A stretch of 64,000 nucleotides of DNA from Hemerocallis citrina (Eukaryota; Streptophyta; Magnoliopsida; Asparagales; Asphodelaceae), in the NCBI GenBank assembly GCA_017893485.1, contig CM030362.1:184844175-184908174 (forward strand), in the 5' to 3' direction. Of the stretch, positions 33,535-45,138 are shown piece after piece. How positions within the stretch are numbered: the stretch's first letter is position 1; each line of letters opens with the position of its first letter. Below the pieces are notes generated by a model. It was not told the DNA's origin. It made no database searches and worked only from the letters and a program-made list of their open reading frames with translations. The translations under genes and the position numbers were made by a program.

Positions 33535-36500
33535 GATTCCCCTCTAGGTTTTCTGTACACGTGCTTGCACTCATAAATCATCTAGGACACCTACCGTAGT
33601 TACAGTAGTAGATTAAGTCATGGCAAGGGATTGAACCCTACAAAGATGAAGAACGATTAAGAGACTTGCCCTCAGACCTATGTAGTATGGGATGCATAGA
33701 CTCCGAACAAGTGTGCATTAGTGTCATGTAACATAAATAATTGCATTAAGGATTTAGTGCACAATCACAACACGACATCAATAGGGTAGCCCCTTTAATT
33801 GTAATGTGACAAGTTTGTGTTTGCTAAATATGGAAAATTAAGTTATACTATTTCCGGCATAGAGAGGATGGCCGTGTATAATGATCGTCGGTTGAATAAA
33901 CTGACGTACCCACAGTCTTATATGCAGGTAAATGGCATGTTAAAGGTTAAAGAGGAATGGATGCTTAAAGATTAAACCATGTTGTTGTACATTTGTTTTA
34001 TTGTTGTAAATTTTACTTCCGCTGTGCAAATGAAAAGTATAATATCGATGTAAACTCTGATGTAAAGTGAAAAGTTTAAATTTCCTTGTAAAATTGTACT
34101 AAAGGAAGTGAAAAGATCCTATAGAACATCTCGAATTCAGTGTATTTGGGATTCGGGGCGTTACATTTTCTCCTTCAATTTTTCTAGCAATGATATGAAA
34201 CCCATGCTTCAAATCCCTCTATTCCCCTTTTGAAATTCCTACACTCCCAAAATATATTTTTCTTCAAGCTTGGCCTAAATTGGAGAGCAAGCATACAAGG
34301 AGTTGAAGCAAGATGATCAATTCATTGTGGGTGTATTTCTAAGCGCATGCGTGTTAAATATTTATTTTATGAATGACGAATGATTAATGTTACTGATTTG
34401 GTTTGCTAGATAATATGAATGAAGATTTTTGTGTTTTTATAATTAATACTTGAGCTAGAATGCTAACTGATAGAAAATATATGACCTTGAGAATAATTAA
34501 CATGGTTTGATTAGAAAAAAAATGTATATTGGTAATTTGATGGAGTTTAAAGTTAAATTTTTTACAGTAGCATCTTGAACTCCACCAGATTTTGTAGTTT
34601 TTAAATATAGTTTGATATTTTAATTAATTCTATCATGTTTCTAGTATGAGATAAATTTTCTGCTCTGCTTGAATCTAACATGCTTAACTTACAAAAATCA
34701 TATCTCCATTTCTATCATGAATGTAGAGTTGAAATTTTTTACTGTAGGTTCTCATATGTCTATAATAATCCCAAAATTTTATATTTTTTGGATGCTTTTT
34801 GATATTTTTAGAAACTACTATGTCTATACTGGGTAAGAAAAATGTTGAACTATTTTCATGTTCTACCGAAATAATTTTGTGTTTAGTTCGGAAATTCATT
34901 TTTTTCTAAAATATAAGGACTCTTAAGCTAAAATTTTTATGCATGGTTCTTATATGTGTATAGAACAATCCCACAAATTTTCGTAATTTTTAGATCTAAT
35001 TTGATATTTAATAAAAATCATATTTCTGTAATGGGATAAAATTGTTTCAGCTCTGTTTTTGTTATACATACTTGTTACCCAGAAAAGCATAACTCTTTGA
35101 TAAAAGGAAATTTGAAATTGAAAATTTTACAGTAGTATCCAAAGTCAGTATGAAACATTTCCAGCAAGTTTCATAATTTTTGAATACAAATTGTTATCTC
35201 TTTAAATTACGATTTGCTGCTCTGGTTGGTAAGCAATATACTGACAGTCTTAAATTTGCATCTTATTTCAAATTGTCATAACTTTGTACACTTGGAGTTT
35301 TGAGCTAAATTTTGGACATGTACTGACTATATGTGTCTAGATCATGGTTGCCATATTTCATTAGATTTCAAGATGTTTGTAATTTTTAAAAGAGTTTTTA
35401 AGTACACGCTGGTTAACAATCCTATAAATTTTAAGATTTTGAATGCATCTCAGTATGAGGTTTTTTTCATCACTAAGTTGGCTTATTCTGAGAATGTTTC
35501 CAACTGAAGAAGCAAAGTAGATTTCAAGACCTCTCTATAGAATCCAAAATCATGAATTTTCAGTAAGTAGGTGATTAACTATGATCTTTGTAAGTTACAC
35601 CAGTGATATGTTGAATGAATTAGCTTACTGTTTGAGTGTGTTAAGCTATCCTCATACTAGAGCTTTATCATGAACTTAGAAAGTAGTTTAATTTGCTTGT
35701 GATTCATGTTTGATCATGCTTTAAGTTGGAATCGTTAGTGTCTACTAAAATTGAAGTGTGAATAGCTATATACATTAGCTTGTTAGGGTAATGGTTATCA
35801 CCCTAGGACTATGAGTCCATTTGACCCTTGATAATTAGTAACCTTATCACCTTGAGATGTTGTGGATGAGGCATTTTCTCTTGCACCGTCGGATTTTTAA
35901 CCAAGGAAGGTTGATCGCGGGTCGGAAACATCGCCGAGATCCAAGCTAGAGGCGATGGCGATCGACGAAGATCGAGTCGCCAATGTCATATGATTTGTTA
36001 GGTCATGATGGGTTCCACTTGAGAACATTATGAAAGGCTAGTGTAATTATCTAGTAAGTAATTGACACAATTTCACTAAACACGTGTCCATAATAGATGT
36101 TAGTTGTTGTCACTAAAGCCTGGATAGGATTGGTGTACTAGGTAATGATATCCTGTAAATTAGAAATAGTCTTATGTATTGTTAGGACAAGCACAAGTCG
36201 AGTAGTTGTACTCGCCTGTCAAGGGGACACGTGCGGTGCCTTCTCACTTGTTGAGAGCACGGGTTGCGTGATCTCGTCTGTTAATTCCAGAAGTACTATA
36301 ATAAGAATGGGAGGTGCTACGGTCGAAAGTAGGGAATTGACCCTACCAATCTGTCAAGTTCTATGTTGTTGGGTACGGACAAAGAACTAGAATGCGGATC
36401 TACATGTCTCAGCGCCACTTGGTGATCTTGCAGGCTACCTTGAAGTTCGTAGCAATTTTTGGGTGAGGTCCGGGTGCCGATGAATAGTGGAAAACTTGGA

Positions 36501-37204
36501 TATCACTATTGACTACAGTGGCGGAATGAGACCGAACAACTGCAACCTCATCAGCCACTAGTTAACTGTCAGAAAATGGAATGAGTACAAGAGTAGGATG
36601 CATAGCGAGGGATCGAACCCTGTGATCTAGAGACTACAAACTCCTTGAAAAGTATGTAGTATGGGATGCATATGTTTCCATTGAAGTTGTATTTGGAAAA
36701 GTATGTAGTATGGGATGCATGCGTTTTCAAATGAATTGCATTAGAGTAAGTGCATTGTGTAACGCCCCCGCCCCAATACTCAAGATAATTTTTATTATTT
36801 TTTAGAAGACAAATTAATACTTATAGTACAACTGCCCATCACAGGCTGCCTCTCAAAAGGTGGTTAACAAATTAGGTGATTCTTGATCATAGGCATATAT
36901 ATTTATACTTAATTATTCTAGTACTAATCCCGATACGGGACTATATCAAATCCATCATTTACTCTATTCTAATAATCCCATGCACACATCTGAAGACCCG
37001 TGGGCCACCCTATATGCCACGTCACCAATCTCAAAGAGACAACGGCTCACGCTGCTCTCTCTTCTTCCGGGTGGGCCCCTCATCCCTTGCTGACGTCATC
37101 CAACGTCAGCGCTCAACACACACACATAGCACGCCAAAGTGTTGTTCTCATCCCGTGGACCCCCCTTCTCCTTCTCTCTCCATTCTTTATATGTATTATA
37201 TACA

Positions 37205-37224
37205 TATATATATATATATATATT
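37205..37224. repeat. (TA)n in TRIM array LTR 1
   Basis: Short TA tract in the first LTR. The counterparts at about 37917-37953 and 38668-38728 are progressively longer. Confidence 0.85.
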
Positions 37225-37910
37225 TATACCTTAGAAATTACGGAGTAATACATACACCCCACCTTTAGAAATCAGTGTCCTCGCTGAGTACGGAGCATGC
37301 CATATAGCGCAGGATGTTCCATTTTAGCTGATGTGGCGTCGTCCTCGATCCTGGAGATCAGTGACTCTCAACACCTCGGATCATACTCGATCCCAGAGAT
37401 CAGTGACTCTCAACACCGCAGATCATACTGAGGCCCTCTTCCACACCCGGTGTCGAAAGTCGTCTCTGATACCATTTGTAACGCCCCGCCCCAATACTCA
37501 AATAATTTTTATTATTTTTAGAAGACAAATTAATACTTATTGTACAACTGCCCACCACAGGCTGCCTCTCAAAATGTGGTTAACCAATTAGGTGACTCTT
37601 GATCATAGGCAATTATATTTATACTTAATTATTCTAGTACTAATCTCGAAATGGGACTATATCAAATCCATCTTTTACTCTACTCTACTAATCCCGTGCA
37701 CAAATCTGAAGACCCGTGGGCCCCCCTATATGCCACGTCACCAATCTCAAAGAGATAGGGGCTCACGATGCCCTCTTTTCTTTCGGGTGGGCCCCTCATC
37801 CCTTGCTGACGTCATCCGACGTTAGCACTCAACACACACACAGCACGCCACAGTGCTGTTCTCATCCCGTGGGCCCCCTTCTCCTTCTCTCTCCTTTCTT
37901 TATATTATAT

Positions 37911-37916
<6 letters not shown>

Positions 37917-37953
<37 letters not shown>
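37917..37953. repeat. (TA)n in TRIM array LTR 2
   Basis: TA tract of intermediate length at the same LTR position as in LTRs 1 and 3. Confidence 0.85.
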
Positions 37954-37956
<3 letters not shown>

Positions 37957-38666
37957 CTTAGAAATTATGGGGTATTACATACACCCTACCTTTAGAAATC
38001 AGCATCCTCGCTGAGTACGGGGCATGCCATCCAGCGCAGGATCCTCCTTTTCTAGCCGATGTGGGCATGCCATCCAGCGCAGGATCCTCCTTTCTAGCCG
38101 ATGTGGCATCATCCTCAATCCCGGAGATCAGTGAATCTTAACACCGCGGATCATACTAGATCCCAGAGATCAGTGACTCTCAATACCGCAGATCATACTG
38201 AGGTCCTCTTCCACACCCGGTGTCGAAAGTTGGCTCTGATACCATTTGTAACGCCCTGCCCCAATACTCAGACTATTTTTATTATTTTTTAGAAGACAAA
38301 TTAATACTTATAGTACAACTGCCCACCACAAGCTGCCTTTCAAAAGGTGGTTAACAAATTAGGTGATTCTTGATCATAGGCAATTATATTTATACTTAAT
38401 TATTCTAGTACTAATCCCGAAATGGGACTATATCAAATCCATCTTTCACTCTACTCTACTAATCCCGTGCACACATCTGAAGACCCGTGGGCCACCCTAT
38501 ATGCCACGTCACCAATCTCAAAGAGACAGCGGCTCACGCTGCTCTCTCTTCTTCCGGGTGGGCCCCTCATCCCTTGCTGACGTCAGCCTTCAACACACAC
38601 ACAGCACGCCACAGTGCTGTTCTCATCCCGTGGGCCCCCCTTCTCCTTCTCTCTCCTTTCTTTATA

Positions 38667-38667
<1 letters not shown>

Positions 38668-38728
<61 letters not shown>
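38668..38728. repeat. (TA)n in TRIM array LTR 3
   Basis: Longest of the three homologous TA tracts, about 60 bp. Confidence 0.85.
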
Positions 38729-38732
<4 letters not shown>

Positions 38733-39272
38733 CTTAGAAATTATGGGGTATTACATACACCCTACCTTTAGAAATCAGCATCCTCGCTGAGTACGGGGCA
38801 TGCCATCCAGCGCAGGATCTTCCTTTCTAGCCGATGTGGCGTCGTCCTCAATCCCGGAGATCAGTGAATCTTAACACTGCAGATCATACTCGATCCCAGA
38901 GATCAGTGACTCTCAACACCGCAAATCATACTGAGGCTCTCTTCCACACCCGGTGTCGAAAGTTAGCTCTGATACCATTTGTAACGCCCTACCCCAATAC
39001 TCAGACAATTTTTATTATTTTTTAGAAGACAAATTAATACTTATAGTACAACTGCCCACCACAGGCTACCTCTCAAAAGGTGGTTAACCAGTTAGGTGAC
39101 TCTTGATCTTAGGCAATTATATTTATACTTAATTATTCTAGTACTAATCCCGATATGGGACTATATCAAATCCATCTTTTACTCTACTCTACTAATCCCG
39201 TGCATACATCTGAAGACCTATGGGCCCCCCTATATGCCACGTCGCCAATCTCAAAGAGATAGCGGCTCACGC

Positions 39273-42229
39273 TGTAACGCCCCGAATCCCAAATACACTG
39301 AATTCAAGATGTTCTACAGGATCTTTTCGCTTCTTTTAGTACAATTTTACAAGGAAATTCAAACTTTTCACTTTACATCAGAGTTTACATCAATATTACA
39401 TTTACATTGCACAGCGGAAGTAAAATTTACAACAATGAAACAAATGTACAACAACATTGAGAAATCTTTAAGCATTTGTTCCTTTTTAATCTTTTTCATG
39501 CCATTTATCCTGCATACAAAACTGTGGGTACGTCAGTTTATTCAACCGACGATAATTATACATGGTCATCCTCTCTATGCCAGAAACAGTATAACGATTC
39601 TCATTTATTAACAGATCACAATCTTGTTCACATATCAAAATAGAGCAAAGGGGAAAAATCTTAATGATGTCGTGTTGTGATTGTGCACTTAATCCTTAAT
39701 GCAATTATTTAATTTACATGACACTAATGCGCACTTGTTCGGATTCTATGCATCTCATACTACATAGGTCCGAGGGCAAGCCTCTTAATCGTTCTTCATC
39801 TTTGTAGGGTTCAATCCCTCGCCATGACTTAATTTACTACTGTAATTACGGTGAGTATCCTAGATGATCTATGAGTACAAGCACGTGCACTGGACCCTGG
39901 AGGGGAACCCCACGCCATGTCTTGACTCATCAAGCATGCATTCTGTGGCAATTCAGCCTCCTCCCTGAACACGATCCTTTTGTAGTCACCAAACATCCCA
40001 CAAGCGTGGCTAAAGTCCGATCATTACTGAGTTGTGCCCACGCCATGTCTTGACTCATCAAGCATGCATTCTGTGGCTCACACACCCGCACCGTAAACTC
40101 TAGTTCTCATACTTATGTTTTCCCTCACTTTCATCACATCTCCACGATGTACTAATTATTAGAATCATGAATAAAAACCAAAGCTCTAGAGTTAGCCTCT
40201 CCACTAAACCGGACTTATTCATTCATTCAACATGACCAACCTTGGTCTTTATTTCAAATTTCATTTCATTTCATTTCCAATGCCGGGGGAGACTTAGCTA
40301 CTCTTTTGTTTCAATTTCCAATTCACAACTTCCAATTTGAGCATTTCCAACTCATGAATTCATTTAATAGTCTCTCAGACTTCCTTTATCTTGATCTTAG
40401 CTTTCATATTCATTTAATTCTCAATTCAAATCTATGATTCATTTCATGTAAATTCATGCAACAACAAATAGAGTTTACCAACATCAACCATAAAGTTCAC
40501 AACTTTTAACAGAAACAAAAATAAGATCTCTGACATATCAAAGTATTCTGGACAGTCGACTTGGAGAAAGTCCAGTCGACTTGTTCAGTCAAAATCAAGT
40601 TCTTCATAACTGCTCAGGAGAGTCGACTGCTGCACATGGCCAGTCGGCTGCTCCGCCATTTTCCATATGCAAAATATCATTCACGTGACAGTCGACTGTC
40701 ATTCAATCAGTCGTCTGTCCTGGGTTTCAACAGTACATTTTAATACTCAGCCCAGTCGACTTGCTACTTGCATTAAATCGGCTCAATAGGTTTAATTTCA
40801 ATTTAAGGAATCATCATTCCATTCTGTTCTTCAACTCGCATGCATCATTGTGTCACATTACAATATATTCATACTACATAAACATGTAATTTTTTAGCTG
40901 TTCACTAACATCACAACATATACTTTCACATAACTAATGTTTTCTTTTCTCAAGGGAATGTCAAACATGCATTTTCATTTACTCATCATTTACTTGCAGA
41001 AATGAACACTAAATCTCAATTTAGCACACTAGAACATCACCATAAAATATTTCGTTTCATGGAATTTCTGGACTATTATTAATTTAATTTAATACATCGG
41101 TCGGCTGTTTACAACAACAGTCGACTGTACGGGTTATTCCTAGTCTTACTAATTATCCCTAGTTCTTTTTCGTCTGTTCATGTCTCCTCAGTCATGTATA
41201 ACATGGGGGAAATGAGTTTAGCAACCATTCAGTCTGTACACACGTACATCATTAAACTTTCCAATAAATCATGAAAACCTTTGCCTCGTACCAGTCGACT
41301 TGTCCACGTGACAGTCGATTGTACCGACCTATTCCAGTCTTATTTACAGTGTCATAACTACATTATTAGTCCTTCACAACCTTCATCATAAACATACCTA
41401 GGGCAATCTAATATGCTTAAACTTACTTTTCACAAGTATGGTAACAATCATTATTGCCATAACACAATTACTACGTTAGAATTCCTGAGAAACACCCACC
41501 TTATTGACGAAATAAATGAATCCAGTAAAGCCTCTTAACGCGATACACGACTCCTTGCTCCTTGCTCCTTGCTCCACACCGAAGCTCCTCTGTAGGAATG
41601 ATCGGCCTCCAAGAGAACTCTCACTCACCAAACTCTACAATATAATATATATCTATCTCTTTCAAAGGATTTTTGTGTAGAAGATGTTTAGGAGAGAGGG
41701 GTATTTATACACCATTTTGGGTGAGATGGAGGGCTAGGATTTAGTAGATAGTTATAGGGTCAAGGGCTAGGATGAACTAGGGAGTTGTAATAACTACCCA
41801 CACTCTAGATAACCACCCATGACTCAAATCCCTTCTTACCCAATCCGGCCAAGAAAGGTGTGCTCATGCACGTGTATGTGAAATGCACGTGCATGCACTA
41901 GTCACCCAAAAGAGAAACTTGTACAAAATACAAAATAAAAAATCTTTTTAAAAAAGTGTTCCACATTACAAGTTGTAGATAAAATAGAATTAAACCATGG
42001 GCTTTAATAAATGGCCCAAAACAATAGTTATTTGAAAATAAAAGAAGTACATTTTGGGCTTTAAGAAAAGAGGTTTTTATCTAATAAGGATTTGGTACAA
42101 AACAATTTAAAAGCACAATTTGAAATATCTTTACTCTTCTTGATGAAAATATGAGCCAAAAATATTACACGTGCACACTACGTGCAAAATAAATAATTTT
42201 TCATTAATTTGAAAAATCAGGGCATTACA
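39273..42229 (-). repeat. 3' LTR of family A element (minus strand)
   Basis: On the minus strand it starts TGTAATGCCC and ends GGGGCGTTACA. It is homologous to 30904-34165 in reverse, including the ACGTGCA blocks (about 41870-41905 and 42165-42185) and AGTCGACT pairs. Confidence 0.9.
40550..41320. repeat. Paired AGTCGACT palindromes in minus-strand family A LTR
   Basis: Pair centres lie at 40557/40577, 40624/40645, 40693/40712, 41102/41122 and 41296/41316, spaced 19-21 bp. Some members are degenerate (AGTCGGCT, AGTCGTCT, AGTCGATT). Confidence 0.8.
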
Positions 42230-42333
42230 ACACTCCCTCCTTAGAATAGTTCCGTCCCCAGAACTACAGTCAAGAGTGAGAGAAACAGAAAATACAACAC
42301 TCACACAAGAACAAAAAGATACAAAGATACAAA

Positions 42334-42705
42334 TCAAGCAAAAAGCTCAGGATAATCCTGCAACATCCTCTCCTCAGACTCCCAAGTAGCCTCTTCAACC
42401 AAGTGGTTTCTCTAGACTACCTTGACCATCGGTATCGTCTTATTCCTCAAGACTTTCTCCCTACGGTCAACAATCTCGACAAGAGACTCAATGTAATTCA
42501 GATCCAACTGCAAACCTTCCGGCACTTCAGGCAAATGATGACTTGGGTCTGGAATATAACCTCTCAGCATAGACACATGAAAGACATTGTGCACCTGAGA
42601 TAACTCTTCTGGTAATTCAAGCCGGTAAGCAGTTTTTCCGATCTTTTTCAATATCTTGTACGGGCCTATAAACCTCGGGGCTAACTTCTTGTTGTGCAAT
42701 CTAGA
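42334..42705 (-). pseudogene. Ty3/gypsy pol C-terminus: integrase C-terminal and chromodomain-like region
   Basis: On the minus strand the frame begins KKLAPRFIGPYKILKKIG, then YRLELPEELS, VHNVFHVSMLRGYIPDPSH and a segment ending at a stop at 42412-42414. The same frame continues RNHLVEEATWESEERM to TCA (TGA) at 42334-42336. FIGPYKI and HNVFHVSMLR are the conserved integrase C-terminal block of plant gypsy elements. The RNHxxEEATWE piece is the chromodomain-like end of Tekay/Del-type chromoviruses, which directs insertion to heterochromatin. The stop sits where relatives have Trp. Everything upstream (protease to integrase core) is missing because the element is cut at 42705. Confidence 0.88.
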
Positions 42706-42789
42706 TACCTAAATAAATAGATAAACTAGACACAAATTAAAAGCAATCTAGATACCTAAATAAATAGACAAACTAGACACAAATTAAAA
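42696..42789. repeat. 47-bp tandem duplication at an element junction
   Basis: Two copies of a unit starting GCAATCTAGATACCTAAATA, at 42696 and 42743, differing by one base (ATAGATAAAC versus ATAGACAAAC). It lies exactly where gypsy pol sequence stops and the next repeat begins. Confidence 0.9.
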
Positions 42790-44638
42790 ACCTCGCAAGT
42801 GCACGAATCGTTTGAAGATGCGTAGCGGCAAGCAAGGGTCGATCCCACAGAGATTGTAGATTTCAACTTACTAATCAATAAAACCTAAGAAAATACCAAT
42901 CATAAAGTTTTGTTCTAAAAATCTAAAAGAAATGAAAAGATTAAAACTAAATTAAGAAGTGTCACGATTTGAGTCACTAATATCTATTTAAGTAGTTGGG
43001 CATTGATTTCCACCTATAATCAGTAATGCGAAGTTATCCACTACTCTTGTTACTCATGTTTGTTCCCTTCAAGGGCATGGTATCCACTCCTTAAAGTACT
43101 GTTTCCCTAGGCCAAGAATTAGGCATGGTATCTACTCTAATTCGTTTCTTTCATCAAGTGTTTAGCATGGTATCTACTAAGTTGTACTTGAAGAAAACAT
43201 AAGATCAGTGGAAACGAACAAACACTCAAGGTTCTAGAAATTGGTATCAGATCTAGATCCCTTAAGTTGATTAAACCAAGAACCCCTAGAGATTCCCTTG
43301 TTACAAATTATGAACACGAGATACGGGTCGTCTCAATATGCTCATATAACAGATTCAGATCTACAATACACAAACTTATAATCCCAGGTTCGGATCAGTC
43401 GACTGGCTGTCACTTCAGTCGACTGCAGTCTACTGGCTGTCACTTCAGTCGACTGCCCTAGGTTTCTGAACTAATTTGATTACTATAAATCTATTCCAAT
43501 ACTCTCAGATTTAATCAATAAGCAATAAAGTAGCACTTAGAAAAATATAAGCATCACATGACTACGGTTTCAATCTACCCAACTATTAAATTAGTTGCAC
43601 ATAATACAACCTTTATTGATTAATATAATAGAGTTCATGACTACAATGAAAATAAAGAGAAGAATAGAAGAACACTGATTTGTATGATATTGATCTTGAG
43701 CCCAATCAGCAATCGTCTTCCTTCTTTGATGCTAGCTGTTGATGGCCTTTCTTGGTCGGTCCAGCCGTCTTGAGATATTCCGAGCATCCCCCTATCCCCT
43801 GTATCTTGGTTGGTATTTATAGAACACGGCTAGAGATTTAGGGTTTTTACTCTTTTGCATAAACGCCCTCTTCTTTTATTTATTTCTTTCCTTATCTGAT
43901 TGGCGATATATATATCTTTCTCTTTTCTTCTTTCTTTCCGTATCTGCTTTGATTTGTATTTGGATTTGGATGAATCTTTAATTATCTTATCTGTTGACTC
44001 TGCTGCCGATCAGTCGACTGGTGTTGGAGATAAGTCGACTGTGTCGAGACTTTAGTAGTTTCATGATTCATCAGCGCAGTCGACTGTTGTTGGAGGAGTC
44101 GACTGTGCCGAGCAGCTTCAGCTTCTCTGTCCAGTCGCCTGTTAGCATAATCAGTCGACTGATCTCTTCAGTTCCTTATGTGTCATCCTTGAAATCCTGA
44201 ATTTGCTTCGTTTCGCACTTTTATGCTGTTTCCTGTGGAAAAGAGAAAATGAGAGTAAAATACCATATATAGAGCATTTAAATGTCTAATTGCACTAAAG
44301 TTATTGCTCTAAAATGTGAATAATATTGTGTTCATCAAATACCCCCAAACTTAGATTTTGCTTGTCCTCAAGCAAAGAGTGAATTTATGAACAAGGGAAT
44401 AGTAATAATAGACTCAACTATCAGACCAAGAATTCTCATGAGCATCAAAGTAAAAAGTATAAACAATTTCAGATGAAGTAAAACTAAGCATACCCACTTT
44501 CTCCAGTGCAATTGTTTAGTCATAATCTCCAAACCCAATCATATTTGTCATGCCATTAATGTAGTTATAGTATGCGATTACTCAATCTGTGATTATCCCT
44601 TTCCTCTACTACAAACTGAGTAGCAAACTAGAGTTTTT
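42790..44638 (-). mobile_element. Unclassified repeat, probably a large retroelement derivative
   Basis: Holds CAAGTGCACGAATCG and AAGGGTCGATCCCACAGAG near 42793-42855, then no coding domain. Near 44340 the minus strand reads AAGTTTGGGGGTATTTGATG. These word combinations are familiar from non-coding ends of plant gypsy-type elements, but I cannot name the family. AGTCGACT pairs lie at 43395-44160. The right side is lost in the assembly gap. Confidence 0.45.
43395..44160. repeat. Paired AGTCGACT palindromes in the unclassified repeat
   Basis: Centres lie at 43400/43420, 43430/43450, 44015/44036, 44081/44100 and 44136/44156. A degenerate GTTGACT centred at 43995 lies 20 bp before 44015. The first two pairs are copies of one another (the same GGCTGTCACTTC spacer). 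Confidence 0.82.
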
Positions 44639-45138
44639 NNNNNNNNNNNNNNNNNNNNNNNNNNNNNNNNNNNNNNNNNNNNNNNNNNNNNNNNNNNNNN
44701 NNNNNNNNNNNNNNNNNNNNNNNNNNNNNNNNNNNNNNNNNNNNNNNNNNNNNNNNNNNNNNNNNNNNNNNNNNNNNNNNNNNNNNNNNNNNNNNNNNNN
44801 NNNNNNNNNNNNNNNNNNNNNNNNNNNNNNNNNNNNNNNNNNNNNNNNNNNNNNNNNNNNNNNNNNNNNNNNNNNNNNNNNNNNNNNNNNNNNNNNNNNN
44901 NNNNNNNNNNNNNNNNNNNNNNNNNNNNNNNNNNNNNNNNNNNNNNNNNNNNNNNNNNNNNNNNNNNNNNNNNNNNNNNNNNNNNNNNNNNNNNNNNNNN
45001 NNNNNNNNNNNNNNNNNNNNNNNNNNNNNNNNNNNNNNNNNNNNNNNNNNNNNNNNNNNNNNNNNNNNNNNNNNNNNNNNNNNNNNNNNNNNNNNNNNNN
45101 NNNNNNNNNNNNNNNNNNNNNNNNNNNNNNNNNNNNNN
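44639..45138. other. Assembly gap (500 N)
   Basis: Exactly 500 unknown bases, a conventional placeholder length. Open frames predicted across it are meaningless. The sequence on the two sides belongs to different repeats, so the true gap size and order are unknown. Confidence 0.99.

Larger units (their letters stand above)
30904..34165 (+). mobile_element. Solo LTR of family A (Ty3/gypsy)
   Basis: 3262 bp with ends TGTAATATCC and GGGGCGTTACA. TTTTC at 30899-30903 and 34166-34170 is a perfect 5-bp target duplication, and no internal region is present, so this is a solo LTR left by LTR-LTR recombination. Family identity comes from copies on the minus strand at 39273-42229 and 61406-64000 and from the partial 5' LTR at 45139-46654, two of which adjoin gypsy coding sequence. 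It contains ACGTGCA-rich blocks (30945-30970, 31270-31310), the AGTCGACT pairs (32055-32800) and three copies of a 36-bp repeat at 33299, 33372 and 33499. Confidence 0.93.
30346..36757 (+). mobile_element. Family B LTR, interrupted and truncated
   Basis: Starts TGTAAGATCC after a polypurine tract, as a 3' LTR should. It resembles the solo LTR at 47430-53134. Shared words include GCACCGTCGGATTTTTAACC near 35884 (compare 51737) and GAGCACGGGTTGCGT near 36256 (compare 52161). It is split by a solo LTR of family A (30904-34165), resumes at 34166 and is cut at 36757 by the TRIM array. The segment 34170-35800 is AT-rich and non-coding. No coding domain of this element is left in view. Confidence 0.7.
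36758..39272 (-). mobile_element. Tandem TRIM array (LTR-core-LTR-core-LTR-core-LTR)
   Basis: Four LTRs of about 500 bp (36758-37252, 37477-37979, 38247-38755 and 38980-39272, the last cut short) alternate with three cores of 225-270 bp. Each core ends in CTCTGATACCATT (one copy reads TAGCTCTGATACC), the minus-strand tRNA-iMet primer site. Each core begins with ACACCC(C/T)ACC, the complement of a polypurine tract. The LTRs carry (TA)n tracts of different lengths near 37205, 37915 and 38680. Each core contains a direct repeat of about 48 bp around GAGATCAGTGA. The middle core has an extra copy of a GGCATGCCATCCAGCG segment (38026 and 38065). The sequence is related to the TRIM at 1993. The array lies in the family B LTR and is cut at 39272 by a family A element. 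Confidence 0.9.
39273..42705 (-). mobile_element. Family A Ty3/gypsy element, 3' end only
   Basis: In minus sense: the end of pol (42705 down to 42334), a polypurine tract (complement of ACTCCCTCCTTAGAA, 42231-42245) and a 2957-bp 3' LTR (42229 down to 39273). The insertion point lies within the last TRIM LTR after CACGC (39268-39272), but the matching duplication is not in view. The element is cut at about 42705 by the 47-bp repeat and the unclassified repeat that follows. Confidence 0.88.

Noticed and set aside
36876..38771. ORFs of 60-130 codons across the TRIM array
   Set aside because: They recur at the same place in each LTR, run into (TA)n tracts and end without any domain. TRIMs are non-coding.
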